The notes: generated from the sequence alone by a model not told the origin. 64,000 nucleotides of DNA from Microcebus murinus (GCF_040939455.1 NC_134110.1:96997001-97061000), one strand, 5' to 3'. Shown: positions 13,979 to 26,432, counted from the stretch's first letter. Made by a program: numbers and translations.

Positions 13979-14429
13979 AATCCAGTGAGCAAACAAGGAT
14001 ATTAATGACTTCTTCCAGCCTTGGCAGTTTCACCCTCCTTCACCTCTTTGTCCAAGTCTCACAGTTGTAGCCAATGAGCAACTAGCTGACCACTGTGAGC
14101 CCACTGGCCTGGCTCTCAGTGTAGACATCATGGGTCTAGTGAGTTTGGGAAGTGCTGCATAAAATAACATTTCCCCCTTCGCCTTGGAGCTTCCCAGAAC
14201 ATACTGGCATATTGGAGACTGAGAAGTCCTATCATAAGCTTTTAAAAATTTATTTCCAATTAATTTCCCGGCCTTTCTGAAATGTGCTGGTCCATTGAAC
14301 CCATTTATTCAGAATAACCCCTAATATCCAAAATACCTAGTTTTGTGAGTCACAGTGTGAGAATTGCCCATCTTGATTAACAAAGCAGACTTGTTAATAA
14401 CACCTTTAATCTGTCATCATGACTCAGCT

Positions 14430-14651
14430 CAGGGGTTGGCATACTTTTCCTGTAAAAGACCAGATAGTAGATGTTTTTGGCTTTGCAGGCCAGATAGTCT
14501 CTATGGCAACTACTTCACTCTGCCACTGTAGCAGAAAACAGCCATAGACAATACAGAACTGAAAGGACAAGGCTCTGTTCCCATAAAACTTTATTTATAA
14601 AAACAGGCAGCAGGCCAAATTTGGCCTGAGGCTATAGTTTATGAATCCTTA
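14430..14651 (+). mobile_element. MER20 (hAT-Charlie, non-autonomous)
   Basis: It starts CAGGGGTTGGC and contains 'ggctttgcaggccagatag', 'gcagaaaacagccatagac' and 'aaactttatttataaaaaca', followed by 'ggccaaatttggcctg'. This is the diagnostic order of MER20, near full length. The 3' terminal repeat is eroded. Confidence 0.92.
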
Positions 14652-14659
14652 ACTTAGAT

Positions 14660-17220
14660 GAATAAATGCATCATTAAAACCTACTTTTCTTTGCAAAAAC
14701 CTGTACTTCTTTGGTAGTCTTGACTCATTCTTGTGAGTTTTTATGATTGGTTCATTTCAGTCTCTGCAGTGGTGAAATTGTTATTGTAATTCGTCCTTTA
14801 AAGTTCCAGATCACTGTTCAGCCGCTGTGTGCTTTGTAGACACCATCTGTCCATCTAAACTGCATTGACTTGCTGTTATGAATCAAACTGCATGATGGCC
14901 ATGGGGTCACCTGGTCCTGGGGGTTCAGGAGACCAGGGTTAGGATTCCTGCATTACTTCCAACTAGTTGTGTGATTTGGGCCAGTTTTTTTTTTTGTTTG
15001 TTTTTGAGAGCCTTAACTTCCATGTCTTTCAAAGAAAATGCTTTAGTTATGAATCAGAAGTCTAACACTTAGAGGTGGGGAATCGTGTGGAGTGTGCGTG
15101 AGGTGAGAGGTGTGAATCTGCCAACCTCACTGCCACCAGCTTCACTTCCAGTGCCTCAGTGAGCCTGGTGCAGAGCTGAGCGAGATGCTGCTGGTTCAAG
15201 AAACTTCCTAAGTACTTTACAGTTGCCAAACACAGCTACTCACCCGGAGGCTTAGCTGTCAAGGATAATTCTGATTCTTCATGATAGTTGACTTAAAACT
15301 GATTGAGAACTGAAACCAATGCCTGCCCCCACCCCAGATTTTCAAGGACCCTTCTAGTTCCAATCAGAATTAGTATATAACTTAATTTTATATTCCACTT
15401 TTTCACATTTCATTAGTTTATAATGCAACTTCGAAATTGGTAGTTGTGTCAACTCTGTGTCTTGACTAAAACCAAAAAAAAAAAAAAAAAGGTGAAAAGA
15501 GTTCCTTTCCCAGTGCACCATTCCTCTGAGGGAGTGGCATCTGTTGTCCCTGTGTTTGTCTGGCTGTCCTTGCAACCTTTGTCTCCACAGTGCTGGTGGA
15601 AGGCGGGTGTGTAACGATTGGCATGTTGCTACTCCATAGTCCTGCAGTGCAAGTGCCCTGCTTGGTTTGGTACTTTGATGCATCTAGAACTCTGGGGGAA
15701 AGGGCCAAGTTGCATCATTATGCATCACGAACTGGAAGGCGACCTTAGGGATTTTGTAGGGTCATTTGACTCTCCCCTATTTCTGCCTTAGGCACCAACT
15801 CAAGAACCTCACCTAACCCACAGAAAGTGAAACTCCTCTGGATTCACAGCCTGCCCCCATCTTCTCCAAACATGTGCTTAAAGAAAGCAATGAAATTCAG
15901 AGCAGAGGCTTCTAATTTAGGCTTCATTCACCTCGGCACGTTCACACCTAGACCTTGCTTCTTCACGGTGGGGGAGGCAAGATGAAGCCCCAAGGCTGCA
16001 GGAAGTAAGGCAGGACTGGGTTGCCCCTCTCTCTTTATTCGGCCCTTTTTCTTTCCTAATGTCTCCTCTCTGTATTCAAAGCAACCAGCGAGTGTATCAT
16101 TTATTGGCTAATAAGTTGTCTGACAGGATAGCCACTTTGTACCTAATTGTTCAGTTTATTTATGTATTATTGATGAGTCCAGACTTGAACTCTGATTCCC
16201 TCGGAGGCTGCTTGATAAATCTCTCGGCTAATCCTAAAACGCTGAATTACCTGCTGGCCCACAATACGTGACACTGCTTTTACTTTGTCTTCCTGAAAGG
16301 CCCTGGATGTACATCGCCACGTCTTCGTTTAACAGTAAGAAATAAAATAGGATACATAATTCAAATTGCTCTTTGAGCTTAAATTAAAAAAAAGATAGAA
16401 AACACATCCCTCAAATCACTTCCTGACTCTAGAGGCTTATTCAGTCCACATTGCTGGAAGTTATTTTGAACTGCGTGAACTGAGCCCCTAGCTGGAATCT
16501 CACTTGCTTTTCTGTGGCTTCAGTTACAGCCCATGGACTTGCATAGCAGTGCTGAGTCTGAGGACTGAGAATCTGTATTCTTTTTCTAAATCCAGCTGTA
16601 GTTTTTAGCAGACGTTATGGTTGAGACGCCAGCACGCAGCTCTTAATACCACGAAGGTTTTCCTTCTTTTTGCAGTGCCGCCTCTGATTAGCAGAACTCT
16701 GAGTACTTCTCTAAGTGCCCTCTCTGTGCTGTTTCTCTCATCAGTAACTCTAAGTGATGGCCCTTAAGTGCTATGTTTAAAAAGAGTAGTGAGGATTTTC
16801 AAATGAGCTTATTGAAGTGCACTGAGATTAGAACATGTCATTTATTATTATAAAGATTAATATTTGAACAATAATCAGAGCACGTAAATTATAGATCAAC
16901 AGTGAGAATTTTTTGTCCCTTATTTTATTACTATTGATGAATCATTAGAGGGCCCTCTGTGCTCTCTCACCAGAGGAAGAAATGGAAGTTTTAAGCATGG
17001 GAGGGTTTCTTGCGAACTTCAAACATCTCTGTACTTGGTACAGCCCAAAGAGTAGGGAATCACTGCAGAAGACACCAGCACACCATTTACCAATTCACCA
17101 GAAAACATGAAAAGAGACCTGTGTGTTCAGCTGGTCTCTTACCATTGAACTAGACTGTCCAAAAATTTGTATCAGTCCTGTTGCTAACATTTTGATATTT
17201 TGTTCATCATAGATTTTTAA
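14660..17220. other. Mostly unassigned intron sequence with possible conserved parts
   Basis: Apart from the MIR fragment, no repeat or gene was recognised. The sub-region 16,090-16,340 has about eight CpGs in 250 bp and reads as unique sequence, so it is a candidate conserved non-coding element. A 19-base A run near 15,474-15,490 is probably a small poly-A relic. Confidence 0.5.
14895..15025 (+). repeat. MIR SINE fragment, eroded
   Basis: The MIR core order is seen: 'agaccagggttaggattcc', then 'agttgtgtgatttgggcc', then a decayed 'ccttaacttccatgtc' block. A T/G-rich run (about 14,986-15,005) interrupts the core. Confidence 0.55.
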
Positions 17221-17221
17221 G

Positions 17222-17706
17222 CTATTCTGAAAAGCTGTGGTAAAATACAAATAACATGAAATTTACCATCTTTAACCATTGTAAAGTGTATATTTCAGTA
17301 GTGTTACATACATTAACATTATTTTGGCACCAATGTCCAGAATTTGTTTCATGTTGAAAAACTGAAACTCTGTACCCATTAAACAATAACTCCCTCTCCC
17401 CTCCTCCCTAGAACTGCCATTATACTTTCTGTTTACATTTGACTATTCTATGTGCCTTATATAAGTGAAAACATACAGTATTTGTCTTTGTCTTTTGGTA
17501 ACTTGCTTATTTCACTTAGCATAACATCTTTAAGGTTCATCCAAATTGTAACATGTGTCAGAATTTTCTTCCTTTTTAAGACTGAATAATATTCCTTTGT
17601 ATGTACATACCATATTTTGTTTGTCCATTATCACTTAAATTTACTGATGGACACTTGAGTTGCTTCCACGTTTTGGCTATTGTGAATACTGTACTGTGGA
17701 CATGGA

Positions 17707-17804
<98 letters not shown>

Positions 17805-18470
17805 CAGACTCTGTTTTCAATTTTTTGGGTACATGTTACATATCCAGAAGTGAAATTGTTAGATCACATAGTAATTCTATGTTTACTTTTTTGAGGAATT
17901 GCCATACCATTTTCCACAGCAGCTGCACCATTTTACATTCCCACAAATAATGCACAAGGATTCCAATTTCTCCACATCCTTGGCAACACTTACTTTCTGG
18001 TTTTTTTTCATTTTCATTTTTAAAAATTTTTTATAATAGTCATCCTAATGTATGTGAAGTGGTATCTCATTGTGAGTTTGATTTGCATTTCCCTAGTGAT
18101 TAGTGATGCTAAAATCTTTTCATGTGTTAGTTGCCATTTATATATTTTCTTTGGAGAAGTATCTATTCAAGTCCTTTATCCATTTTTTAATAAGATTTTT
18201 ATTGTTGTTTTTGAGTTGTTGGACTTCTTTATAGCTGGTTATTAGCCCCTTATCAGATACATCATTTACAAATATTTTCTCCCATTCTGTTGATTCTGTC
18301 CTTTAATGCATAGAAGTTTTTAATTTTGATGGAGTCCAATTTATATATGTTTTCTTTTGTTCCCTATGCTTTTGGTGCCATACCTAAGAAATCATTGCTG
18401 ACTCCAATGTCATGAAGCTTTTCTCCATAATGATGGATTTTTGCATTAATTTTGATTTAAAAAATATATA
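17222..18470 (-). mobile_element. L1 LINE 3' part (L1M-type), 5'-truncated
   Basis: Read on the minus strand, this is the end of L1 ORF2 followed by the 3' UTR of an old mammalian L1. On the + strand the familiar antisense blocks occur in order, such as 'actctgtacccattaaacaa', 'gactgaataatattccttt', 'gaagtgaaattgttagatc', 'ttacattcccacaaataatg', 'ggtatctcattgtgagtttg' and 'gaaatcattgctgactcc'. The ORF2 remnant is riddled with stops. A TG/TA microsatellite interrupts it at 17706-17802. The exact subfamily was not determined. Confidence 0.92.
17706..17802. repeat. (TG)n(TA)n compound microsatellite
   Basis: About seven TG units run into about forty TA units, with one TGTG interruption near 17747-17750. 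It lies inside the antisense L1. Long TA runs readily extrude cruciforms and are length-variable. The Tyr-Ile open frames across it are artefacts. Confidence 0.98.
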
Positions 18471-20630
18471 AAATGTCATTTATCTTGACTGCTCAGTTCT
18501 CTAGTATTCACTTAAGTTTTTCTCCCAAGGCAAATTAGCCTCACCCTGGTACCTCCCTGGATTTCTGGGACAAATATGGAATGAACCAAGTCATTCATTA
18601 GCAGTGAAGGAAGCCTTTCAACTGATGGGCCAAATTGCTTCCATGTGAACCTTGCAAACCCAAGTAGGGGATTTCTAAAATATATTGACTGCCTCTGATC
18701 TTTAGTGTGGCATTGGGCTTATCCAACACTTTTTACAGATGAACCTCTACAGGGAAAAAGGGAGGTGATTATTTCACTGGAGAATAAACCCCAAAGCATA
18801 CACTGGAGCAAGAACAAAGGGGCATTGAGGAATATATCACCAAAATGGATTTGACATTCCAAGGTGGACAGTGTAATTATTTTTATTCATTTGACATTTA
18901 TTTATATGGAGTTCTACAGATTTTCAGTGATTGATTTTAATGACTATCCTGGATGTGTGTAGGTTTGGCAGTATCATGATTTTGCTTTACATATGAAGAA
19001 CTTGGGCCTTGAAAAGTTTCTCTTTTTATTTAAAGTTTCATGGCATTTAAAAGGCAGAACATGGATTTGAGCCTAGAAGCTTTAACTCTGTGCCAGTGGT
19101 TCTCAAAGTGTGCTTGTTGGTCCAGCAGCATCAGCATGACCTGAGAACTTGTTAGACATGCAAATTCTCGACCCCTTGAATAAGTACAGAGAGAAGGGAA
19201 ATGGAGATGTCAGAGGGCATGTGGAGCAGTCAGTTTGGTAGTGGTTCCAGCTTCACTGAGCTAAGAGCAGATAACAGAAAGTTTTGGATATCTGAATAAG
19301 AAGACTTCATTTTATTCAATTGGCAGTAAGCAGCCAGGGCATATTTTTGAGTATGGGAGAACCATAATCAGCCTACAATTTAAGGACATTATTCCCAGAA
19401 TTATATTGAATGGATTGCATTTAAGAGAAGTCGGAACTGGAAGAAAAGACTTAGATGATGATGCTAACAAGCTGGACAAGGGTGAGAGGGCACAGATTGG
19501 GAATGAAGTGGTGGGAATGAATATTTGAGGTCTATGATCTGCAGGACATGGGATGCAAAGGAAAGAGAAAGATTCATGGGATATTTAAATATGAGGTTCA
19601 GTGGCAAAGGAGCGTGAATTGTGCGAGCCATAAAAATAGAGGACCAATTATAGAGAGGAGAATAGTTGAGCCCTGAACACAGTCAACTTGGGATTCTGCC
19701 ACGTTTCTTTGATGGAGATGTCCACAGGGAGTAAAAATGGAAAGACAGAGAGAGGCAGAGGGATCGTGCCTGAAAGAGATTTCTCTGTAGAAGGGAGCTC
19801 CTCCCTGAGAAGAGCATGTGGTCAGCATTTCTTCTGGGGAGGATTTGGGAGAGAGTGAAGGGGCTGGAGGCATAGAAGAGTCTGCTGGAGAGATCAGCAC
19901 AATAAGACTGAGAGAGCCAAGAGGCAAGGTCTGGTTGTCCTTTCTGAAGGAGGGAGGGAGAATGTAAGGGGTGGAGATGCCAGCCCAGCACTTAGAGAGG
20001 TCAGGAGACAGTGAGTGGTTAGAAATGCACCCGGAAGTGTTAATACTTGGAGCAGTTTTGTGATAATGGAAAGGAATGAGATAAATTACTAACTTCACAG
20101 GGTAGTTCAGGATGGAGAAGAGCTACTGGTTGCTTGTCTGGATTTTGTTTTGTTTGCAAGAATAACGAGGAATCTAAGCATTTTTATAGGATGGGGAAGG
20201 ATGATAAAAGATGAGAAATAACTAGTGGGACAAGTTGCCAGAGCAGATACAGTTGAGAGTACAGGGAAGGAATATTCTTGAGAAGGGAGAAAAATGTATC
20301 TCTGAAGCCAAAAGGAAAGAAGAAAGAAACAGTTTGGGTTCAAATGAAAGTGTGGAGATGAAGAAGAGGAGAATTAAGGGAGTTCATTTGGGTAGACTTT
20401 TCTGTACAAAAGAGACGAAGTTAATCATCATAGAAGGTGATCAGGGACTGGGAAGATCAGAGGCCCTTCAGCTCCTGTGACAGCAAACAGTTGGTACAAG
20501 GGGAGCGAGGGGAGGGACAGGCTGTACTGCCATCAGATCGCCTCCTTCCTTCCCTGTGGTTTTTTGATCTTGCTCTTGGGTTTCACAGCTCAAGAGACTA
20601 ATGCTATTAACTTAATGAGCCTGTTCAATC
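18470..20630. other. Unassigned sequence, purine-rich + strand
   Basis: From about 19,180 to 20,500 the + strand is strongly purine-biased (many GAGAG, GGAGA and AAGGA words). This by itself makes long minus-strand open frames, such as 20098-19598. Parts resemble an ancient mammalian interspersed repeat, but I cannot name the family. No gene is seen. Confidence 0.5.
19096..19175 (+). repeat. hAT-Charlie terminal fragment (MER3/MER5-like)
   Basis: 'cagtggttctcaaagtgtgc', then 'cagcagcatcagcatgacc' and 'gaacttgttagacatgcaaa', is the left end of a small Charlie-type element. The right end is not found. Confidence 0.65.
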
Positions 20631-20631
20631 T

Positions 20632-20785
20632 ATTTTTTTTTAAATAACAGCTTTATTAAGGTATCATTTAATACCATGAAATTCCCCAGTGTTAAATGGA
20701 CAATTAAATGATTTTTTATTAAGTTTACATAGGTATGGAGCCATCTCCCAAATCCAATTTTGGAACATTTTCATCATCTAGAAAA
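20632..20785 (-). repeat. L1 3' UTR fragment (L1M-type), antisense
   Basis: On the + strand the poly-T and 'aacagctttattaaggtatc', 'taccatgaaattccccag' and 'ggaacattttcatcatctag' match the antisense 3' end of old L1 elements. Confidence 0.75.
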
Positions 20786-20844
20786 GATCTTCATGGTTTT
20801 GGCTAATTTTAATGATGAATTTAATATAAAGATCACAGCTATAT

Positions 20845-21045
20845 TAATCGAGTGCTTACTACGATCTGAGTTCTGTTTTAAGCAGTTTCTATGTACTGAT
20901 TCATTTAATCCTCAGAATGACCTGAGAGAGATAGGAACTATCTCCCCATTTTACAGATAGAAAAAGTGAGGCATAGGTCACATATAGAGTAAGAGGCAGA
21001 GCCAGGATTTGAACTAAGCATACTGGCTCCAAAGCTGCTGATCTC
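20845..21045 (-). repeat. MIR SINE, antisense
   Basis: Antisense MIR blocks appear in order: 'cgagtgcttactacgatctg', 'ttcatttaatcctcagaatg', 'tccccattttacagatag', then 'gaggcagagccaggatttga'. Confidence 0.8.
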
Positions 21046-21099
21046 AGCCACCATACTGTATTATTTTTAATATATACTGGCCATTTGAGAAGTAGGAGA

Positions 21100-22729
21100 A
21101 AAATCATCATAATTGTCTATATTTTTCTGTTTCACTTTATGTCATCAATATGGTGTGAGAAATATACCTTTAATGCAAAAATATCCATATATTTACATAT
21201 ATTTCCCTTAAGTAACTGATAACTGGCAATTTTGAAAAATTGTGAAGAATTTTATACAGAACAGTATGAAGTTGGAGTGTTGGCAGTTGTCTGGTTCAAA
21301 AATCAGATCACTGAGACCAAAAAAATCTATTTGGTGATTTGAAATATCTGGTATGGCTGTCCACATTCATCAAATTAATAGAGTAATTGCCAATTCTCTA
21401 CTCTGCTTTGTTCTGTATCAACATAGCCTGAAACACAAATGGAATTTTTGTCCAAATAATATAAATTTAGTCACTTGTAAACATTCCTGGTCACTAACCT
21501 AGAAAGACTGTTGGGGATAGTTGGAAATGTTCCCAGAAATTCAGTTTGAGTATGGAACAGCACAAGAAGTATAATTTTGCCATTGCCTCTTTATGAAATC
21601 AACTACTGACATTTTAATCCATGTAAAATCCCATATCTACTTACAGACATTTCTGGAAAGGTATCATGTCAAATGAGGAGAGCATTAAATAGGCATATCA
21701 TTTTCTATAGCCCTTCCCTAATGTTAATTTAAGAAAAATCCAATTAATACTCAGTGTGGTAAGGTCTACGAGTAGGATTTTAGGCTAGAGGCTTTATTGT
21801 CAGCAATAGCACTTTTTTTGGAGGTAGATATAGGCAGTATTGGGTTAAAAGAATCCTCTTAATGTTAATTGTGTAGACAAAAAAATACACTAAAAATTTT
21901 TAAAGGAAGCATAGCTCTTTTTCTGTTTGATACTACAATGGTGGATACATTTGTCAGAAGCCACAGAATGTACGACACCGAGCATGAGTCTCAATGTGAA
22001 CTACAGACTGTAGCTGATAATGATGTGTAGATGCAGGACCAGCAGTTATAACAAACAGAGCACTCTGGTGGTGGGTGCCCGTGGCGGGGGAGGTTGTGTG
22101 CGCGTGCAGATAGGAGATAGGTGAGAACTCATCGAACATTCTGCTCAATTTTGCCATGAACCTAGAACTGCTCTTAAAGATAAGGTTTATTAATTTTAAA
22201 AAAGCTAAGCAATATACTGTTTTTAAAATGAAACCCATTAATGCATAGTGTTTCTAAGGAATGTATTTAAATACTTACAAACATTAGATAGCTTATGTTG
22301 TCTAAAATTGTCAGAATATTCAGCATGCACATTCCTTACATTTTTCATGAAAATAACTTGCCCAGTTTGAAAGGCAGGTCCCAGAAGCCTAGAGAGAGGC
22401 TGTCGTTTCAAGGGTAGCAAGGGAACCCCGATGAACTCCTCCCAGATTTCTGCCTTTTACAGATTTTTTCCTCTGACCACTTCTAATTTGCTGGCGTTGT
22501 CTTCTGATCCCACCTAAACTGAAGTGGCCCTAGACTCTAGACTCCCCTTTCTCACTTTTAGTTATCCTCATGTCAGATCATATACTTTGTGCATTGCCTG
22601 CGGCCATCTAACATCCCAGGCAGACTGCCTTGGCCTTTCCATACGTTCTGGAGACACCTCCTCCATGCCGAACCTGCTGAGAAAAAACCACCTCATAATG
22701 TTATGAAATCTCAACCGGGGAGACAAATA
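21100..22729. other. Unassigned AT-rich intron sequence
   Basis: No gene or confident repeat is seen. A few G-rich words near 22,070-22,110 are isolated. Confidence 0.55.
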
Positions 22730-23000
22730 CAGATATACTCCATTTTATAGCACTTTATTATACTTCACAGGTATTGTGTTTTTTACAAATTGAAGATTTG
22801 TGCCCACAGTGTATCTACTTATGCTGTTTTTTTGACATCATGTTCTCACACCCTGCCTCTGTGTCACATTTTGGTAATTCTTGCAATATTTCAAACTTTT
22901 AAATTATTATATCAGTTATGGTGATCTGTAATCAGTGATCTTTGCTATTACTGTTGTAATTGTTTTGGGGTGCCACGAATCACATCCATATATAGCAATG

Positions 23001-23362
23001 AATTTTTTTTTTTACATTTTTTCTTTTTTCTTTCTTTATTTTTTGAGACAGAGACTCACTGTGTTGCTCAGGCTAGAGTGCCGTGGCATCAGCCTAGCTC
23101 ACAGCAACCTCAGACCCCTGGGCTCAAGCGATCCTCCTGCCTCAGCCTTCCCAGTAGCTGGAACTACATGCATGCATCACCGTGCCCAGCTAATTTTTTC
23201 TATATATTTTTAGTTGGCCAATTAATTTCTTTCTATTTTTTAGTAGAGACGGGGTCTTGCTCTTGCTCAGGCTGCTTTTGAACTCCTGACCTTGAGCAAT
23301 CCTCCCACCTCGGCCTCCCAGAGTGCTAGGATTACAGGCATGAGCCACCAAGCCCGGCCCTA
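23001..23362 (-). mobile_element. Alu SINE inserted in Tigger1, strepsirrhine-type
   Basis: This is an antisense Alu with a long T-rich head, 'gagacagagactcactgtgt', a left/right arm junction and an end at 'atgagccaccaagcccggcc'. The middle has 'ttagttggccaattaatttc', a linker I associate with strepsirrhine Alus. Similar flanks ('tagcaatgaat' and 'tacagagtgaat') probably represent the target-site duplication. It postdates Tigger1. Confidence 0.95.
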
Positions 23363-23484
23363 CAGAGTGAATTTGATCAGTATTGTTTGATGTTGAACAA
23401 CACCGCTGTTTTGTTTCACTGACTAGCTGTTACCCGACATCCCTCCCTCTCCTTGGCCTTCCTATTCACTGAGACTCAACGATA

Positions 23485-25230
23485 TTGAAATTAGGTCAAT
23501 GAATAACTCTGTGATGGCCTCTCAGAGTTCAAGTGAGAAGAAGTGTCACATGTCACTCATTTAAAACCGAAAGCTAGAAATGATTAAGCCCAGTAAAGAA
23601 GGCATGTCGAAAGCTGAGATAAGCTGAAAGTGAGGCCTCTTGTGCCAAACAGTTAGCCAAGTTGTGAATCCAAAGGAAAAGTTCTTGAAGGAAATTAAAA
23701 GTGCCACTCCAGTAAATACATGAATGATAAGAAAGCAAAATAGTCTTATTCCTGATATGAAGAAAGTTTTAGTTGTCTCGATGGAAGATCAAACCAGCCA
23801 CAACATTCCTTTAAACCAAAGCCTAATCCAGAATAGAGCCCCAACTCTCTTCAATTCTGCGAAGGATGAGAGGTGAGGAAGCTGCAGAAGAAAAGTTGGA
23901 AGCTAGCAGGGTTGGTTCATGAGGTTTAAGGAAAGAAGTTGTCTACATAACATAAAAATGCAAGGTGAAGCAGCAAGTGCTGATGTAGAAGCTGCAGCAA
24001 GTTATCCAGAAGATCATTGATGAAATCGGCTACACTAAGCAACATATTTTCCACGTAGATGAAACAGCCTTGTTTTGGAAGAAAATGCCATCTAAGACTT
24101 TCCTAGCTAGAAAGGAGAAGTCAATGCCTGGCTTCAAAGCCTCAAAGAACAAACGGACTCTCTTATTAGGGACTAATGCAGCTGGTGACTTTTGGTTGAG
24201 GCCTGGGCTCATTTACCATTTTGAAAATTTTAGATCCCTTAAGAATGATGCTAAATCTACTCTGCTGTGCTCTATTAGTAGAACAACAAAGTCTGGGTGA
24301 CAGTACATCTGCTTCTGGCATAGTTTGTTAAATATTTTAAGCCCACTGTTGAGACCTACTGCTCAGGAAAGAGGTTTCCTTTTGAAATATTACTGTTCAC
24401 TGAAAATGGACCTGGTCACCCAAGAACTCTGGTAGAGAGATGTACAAGAGATTAGTATTATTCTCATACCTGCTAATACAATATCCATTTTGCAGTCCAT
24501 GGATCAAAGGGTAATTTTGACTTTGAAGTCATATTATTTAGGAAATACATTATGTAAGTCTATAGCTGCCATAGATAATAATCCCTGTGATGGATCTGAG
24601 CCAAGTAACTTAAGAACCTTCTGGAAAGGACTCACCATTCTAGATGCCACGAAGAACATTAGTGATTCATGAGAGGAGGTGAAAACATCCACATTGACAG
24701 CAGTTTGAGAAAAGTTGATTCCTGCCTTCATGAATGACTTTGAGGGGTTCAAGATTTCATGGGAGAAGTCTCTGCAGATGTGCTAGAAATAGTAAGAATT
24801 AGCAGTGGAGTCTGAAGATGTGACTAAATTGCTGCAATCGCATGATCAAACTTGAATGGATGTGGAGTTTCTTTGTATGGATAAGCGAAGAAAGTGGTTT
24901 CTTGAAATGGAATCTACTCCTGGTGAAAATTCTGTGAACATGGTTGAAATAACAACAAAGGATTAAATTAACATAGTTAATAAAGCAGCAGTAGGTTCTG
25001 AGAGAATTGTCTCCGGTTTTGAAGACGTTCTACTGTGGGTAAAATGCTATCAAACAGCATTGCATTCTACAGAGAAATCTTTTACCAAAGCAAGAGTTAA
25101 TCAATGTGACAAACTTTACTGTTATTTTAAGAAATTGCCCCAACCACCTCAGATTTCAGCAACCAGCACCCTAATCAGTCAGCAGCCACCAACATCGTGG
25201 CAAGACACTCCACCAGCAAAAAAATTATAA
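23485..25230 (+). pseudogene. Tigger1 transposase remnant (inactive)
   Basis: This is a decayed pogo/Tigger transposase of the family that gave rise to TIGD-type genes. The longest intact piece runs to 24300 (about 76 codons) and carries the block V-D-E-T-A-L-F-W-K, with the first catalytic Asp codon at 24058-24060. In the second catalytic block, L-L-x-x-x-N-x-P-G-H-P, the expected Asp is Glu (GAA at 24402-24404). The third, in Q-S-M-D-Q, is present (GAT at 24502-24504). Several stops and frame breaks separate the pieces, for example after 24300 and near 24,672. It cannot encode an active enzyme. The C-terminal Q-P-P-T-S-W-Q-D-T-P-P-A-K block is still readable near 25,180-25,225. Confidence 0.92.
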
Positions 25231-25466
25231 CTTGCTGAAGGCTTAGATGATTGTCAGCATTTTTTAGCAATAAAGTGTGTTTTAATTAAGGTATCTACAT
25301 TGGTTTTTGAGACATAATTTTATTGCACACTTAATAAGCTTACAGGGTAAACATAACTTTTATAGGCGCTGAGAAACTGAGATTTCTATGTGACTTGCTT
25401 TGTTTCCATATTTGCATTGTTGCCATGGTCTATAACTGAACCCACAATGTCTCCTAGGTAGAACTG

Positions 25467-26430
25467 TATGCTGCCTAAAAAGTATAGAACACATTCCAGT
25501 TGAGGTGCTAATTCATTTTAGATTACTTGCTCTTCTAGAAGATAACCTGGTCTTAGACTCCCCTTTTTCAATAAAATTAAAGAGGTGACTTTATGTTGCT
25601 TAAAAATAGTGTTCGCCCCCTCAAGATACGTTAGTACACATATGTACACACACATATAAATATAAAAGTAAAATATGAATTGCATGTGTGTGTACATAAT
25701 TTTATACATATTTATATATGAACAATATATAATGCCTGCCCGGTAAGACTACTTGAAAAATAATGCATAGTGTGAATTAGATATGCCTTTTGTTACTATA
25801 AAGAATTGCGCTTTTTAAACAGATAACATCTTGTGGAAATACTTATCCTAAGAACTTCTTGAAACAGTAGTGAAATTCCAGGTCCATTTATAAAATTAAT
25901 ACTGCCATCTAAGCAGAGTACTAATGATTTTAATGAAGATGTAGCATCTTGCAAACAAATAATTAGTTTTGCACATGAAAGGATTAATAGAATCCTAATT
26001 AACAAATCTCTAATTTTTCTAGGAGCTTTTAACTATGACAAGTGGCAGTTTTGTGTCTAGTTTGAAAATTTTCTTTCGTTATCCTGTAGTTACACAGAGT
26101 AATTGTACACAATGTTTGTGTAATACAGTGTATGTTTTATTTTAAATTAATGGAGTTGTAAGCCTGAGATGATCAGAGTTTTAAGTAAATTTTTGAACAC
26201 CACACCCAAAACAACTGGAATAGTACTATAGACCCATAAAAGTTGGGTAATTATATTGCATTGTACAAACTAGTTATGCCGTATCTAAGTGATTTTTAAA
26301 AGTAGACTTACTATGTGATTTAGAATTTGAGCTACCTGTATTAAGTGAATCATTTCATAGTTGATTTCATCTCTCATCTCAGAATTTTTCATGAAAATGA
26401 TCAAATCCACAAACTCAACCCATGTTGTAG
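25467..26430. other. Unassigned AT-rich intron sequence
   Basis: No gene or confident repeat is seen. It is AT-rich, with short TG/CA alternations near 25,640-25,700. Confidence 0.55.
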
Positions 26431-26432
26431 AC

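Larger units (their letters stand above)
22730..25466 (+). mobile_element. Tigger1 DNA transposon (pogo/Tc1-mariner superfamily), nearly full length, split by an Alu
   Basis: The left end 'cagatatactccattttata' and the right end '...ctcctaggtagaactg' are eroded Tigger1 terminal inverted repeats. They are flanked by the expected TA target dinucleotides at 22728-22729 and 25467-25468. Inside, the order follows the Tigger1 consensus as I remember it: 5' UTR ('tttacaaattgaagatttg'), transposase coding remnants, then the 3' UTR with an AATAAA near 25,269. An antisense Alu occupies about 23,001-23,362, inside the 5' UTR. Allowing for that insertion the element is close to the family's usual 2.4 kb, so internal deletions are small. 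Confidence 0.95.

Noticed and set aside
17601..17950. Open frames with long Tyr-Ile runs
   Set aside because: They are translations of the TA microsatellite inside an antisense L1.
19598..20098. Minus-strand open frame of 166 codons
   Set aside because: The + strand is purine-rich here, which removes stop codons from the minus strand. Overlapping frames are also open, the composition is Ser/Leu/Pro-biased, and no family is recognised.
22935..23281. Plus-strand open frames of about 90-100 codons
   Set aside because: They are readings of the antisense Alu inserted in Tigger1.
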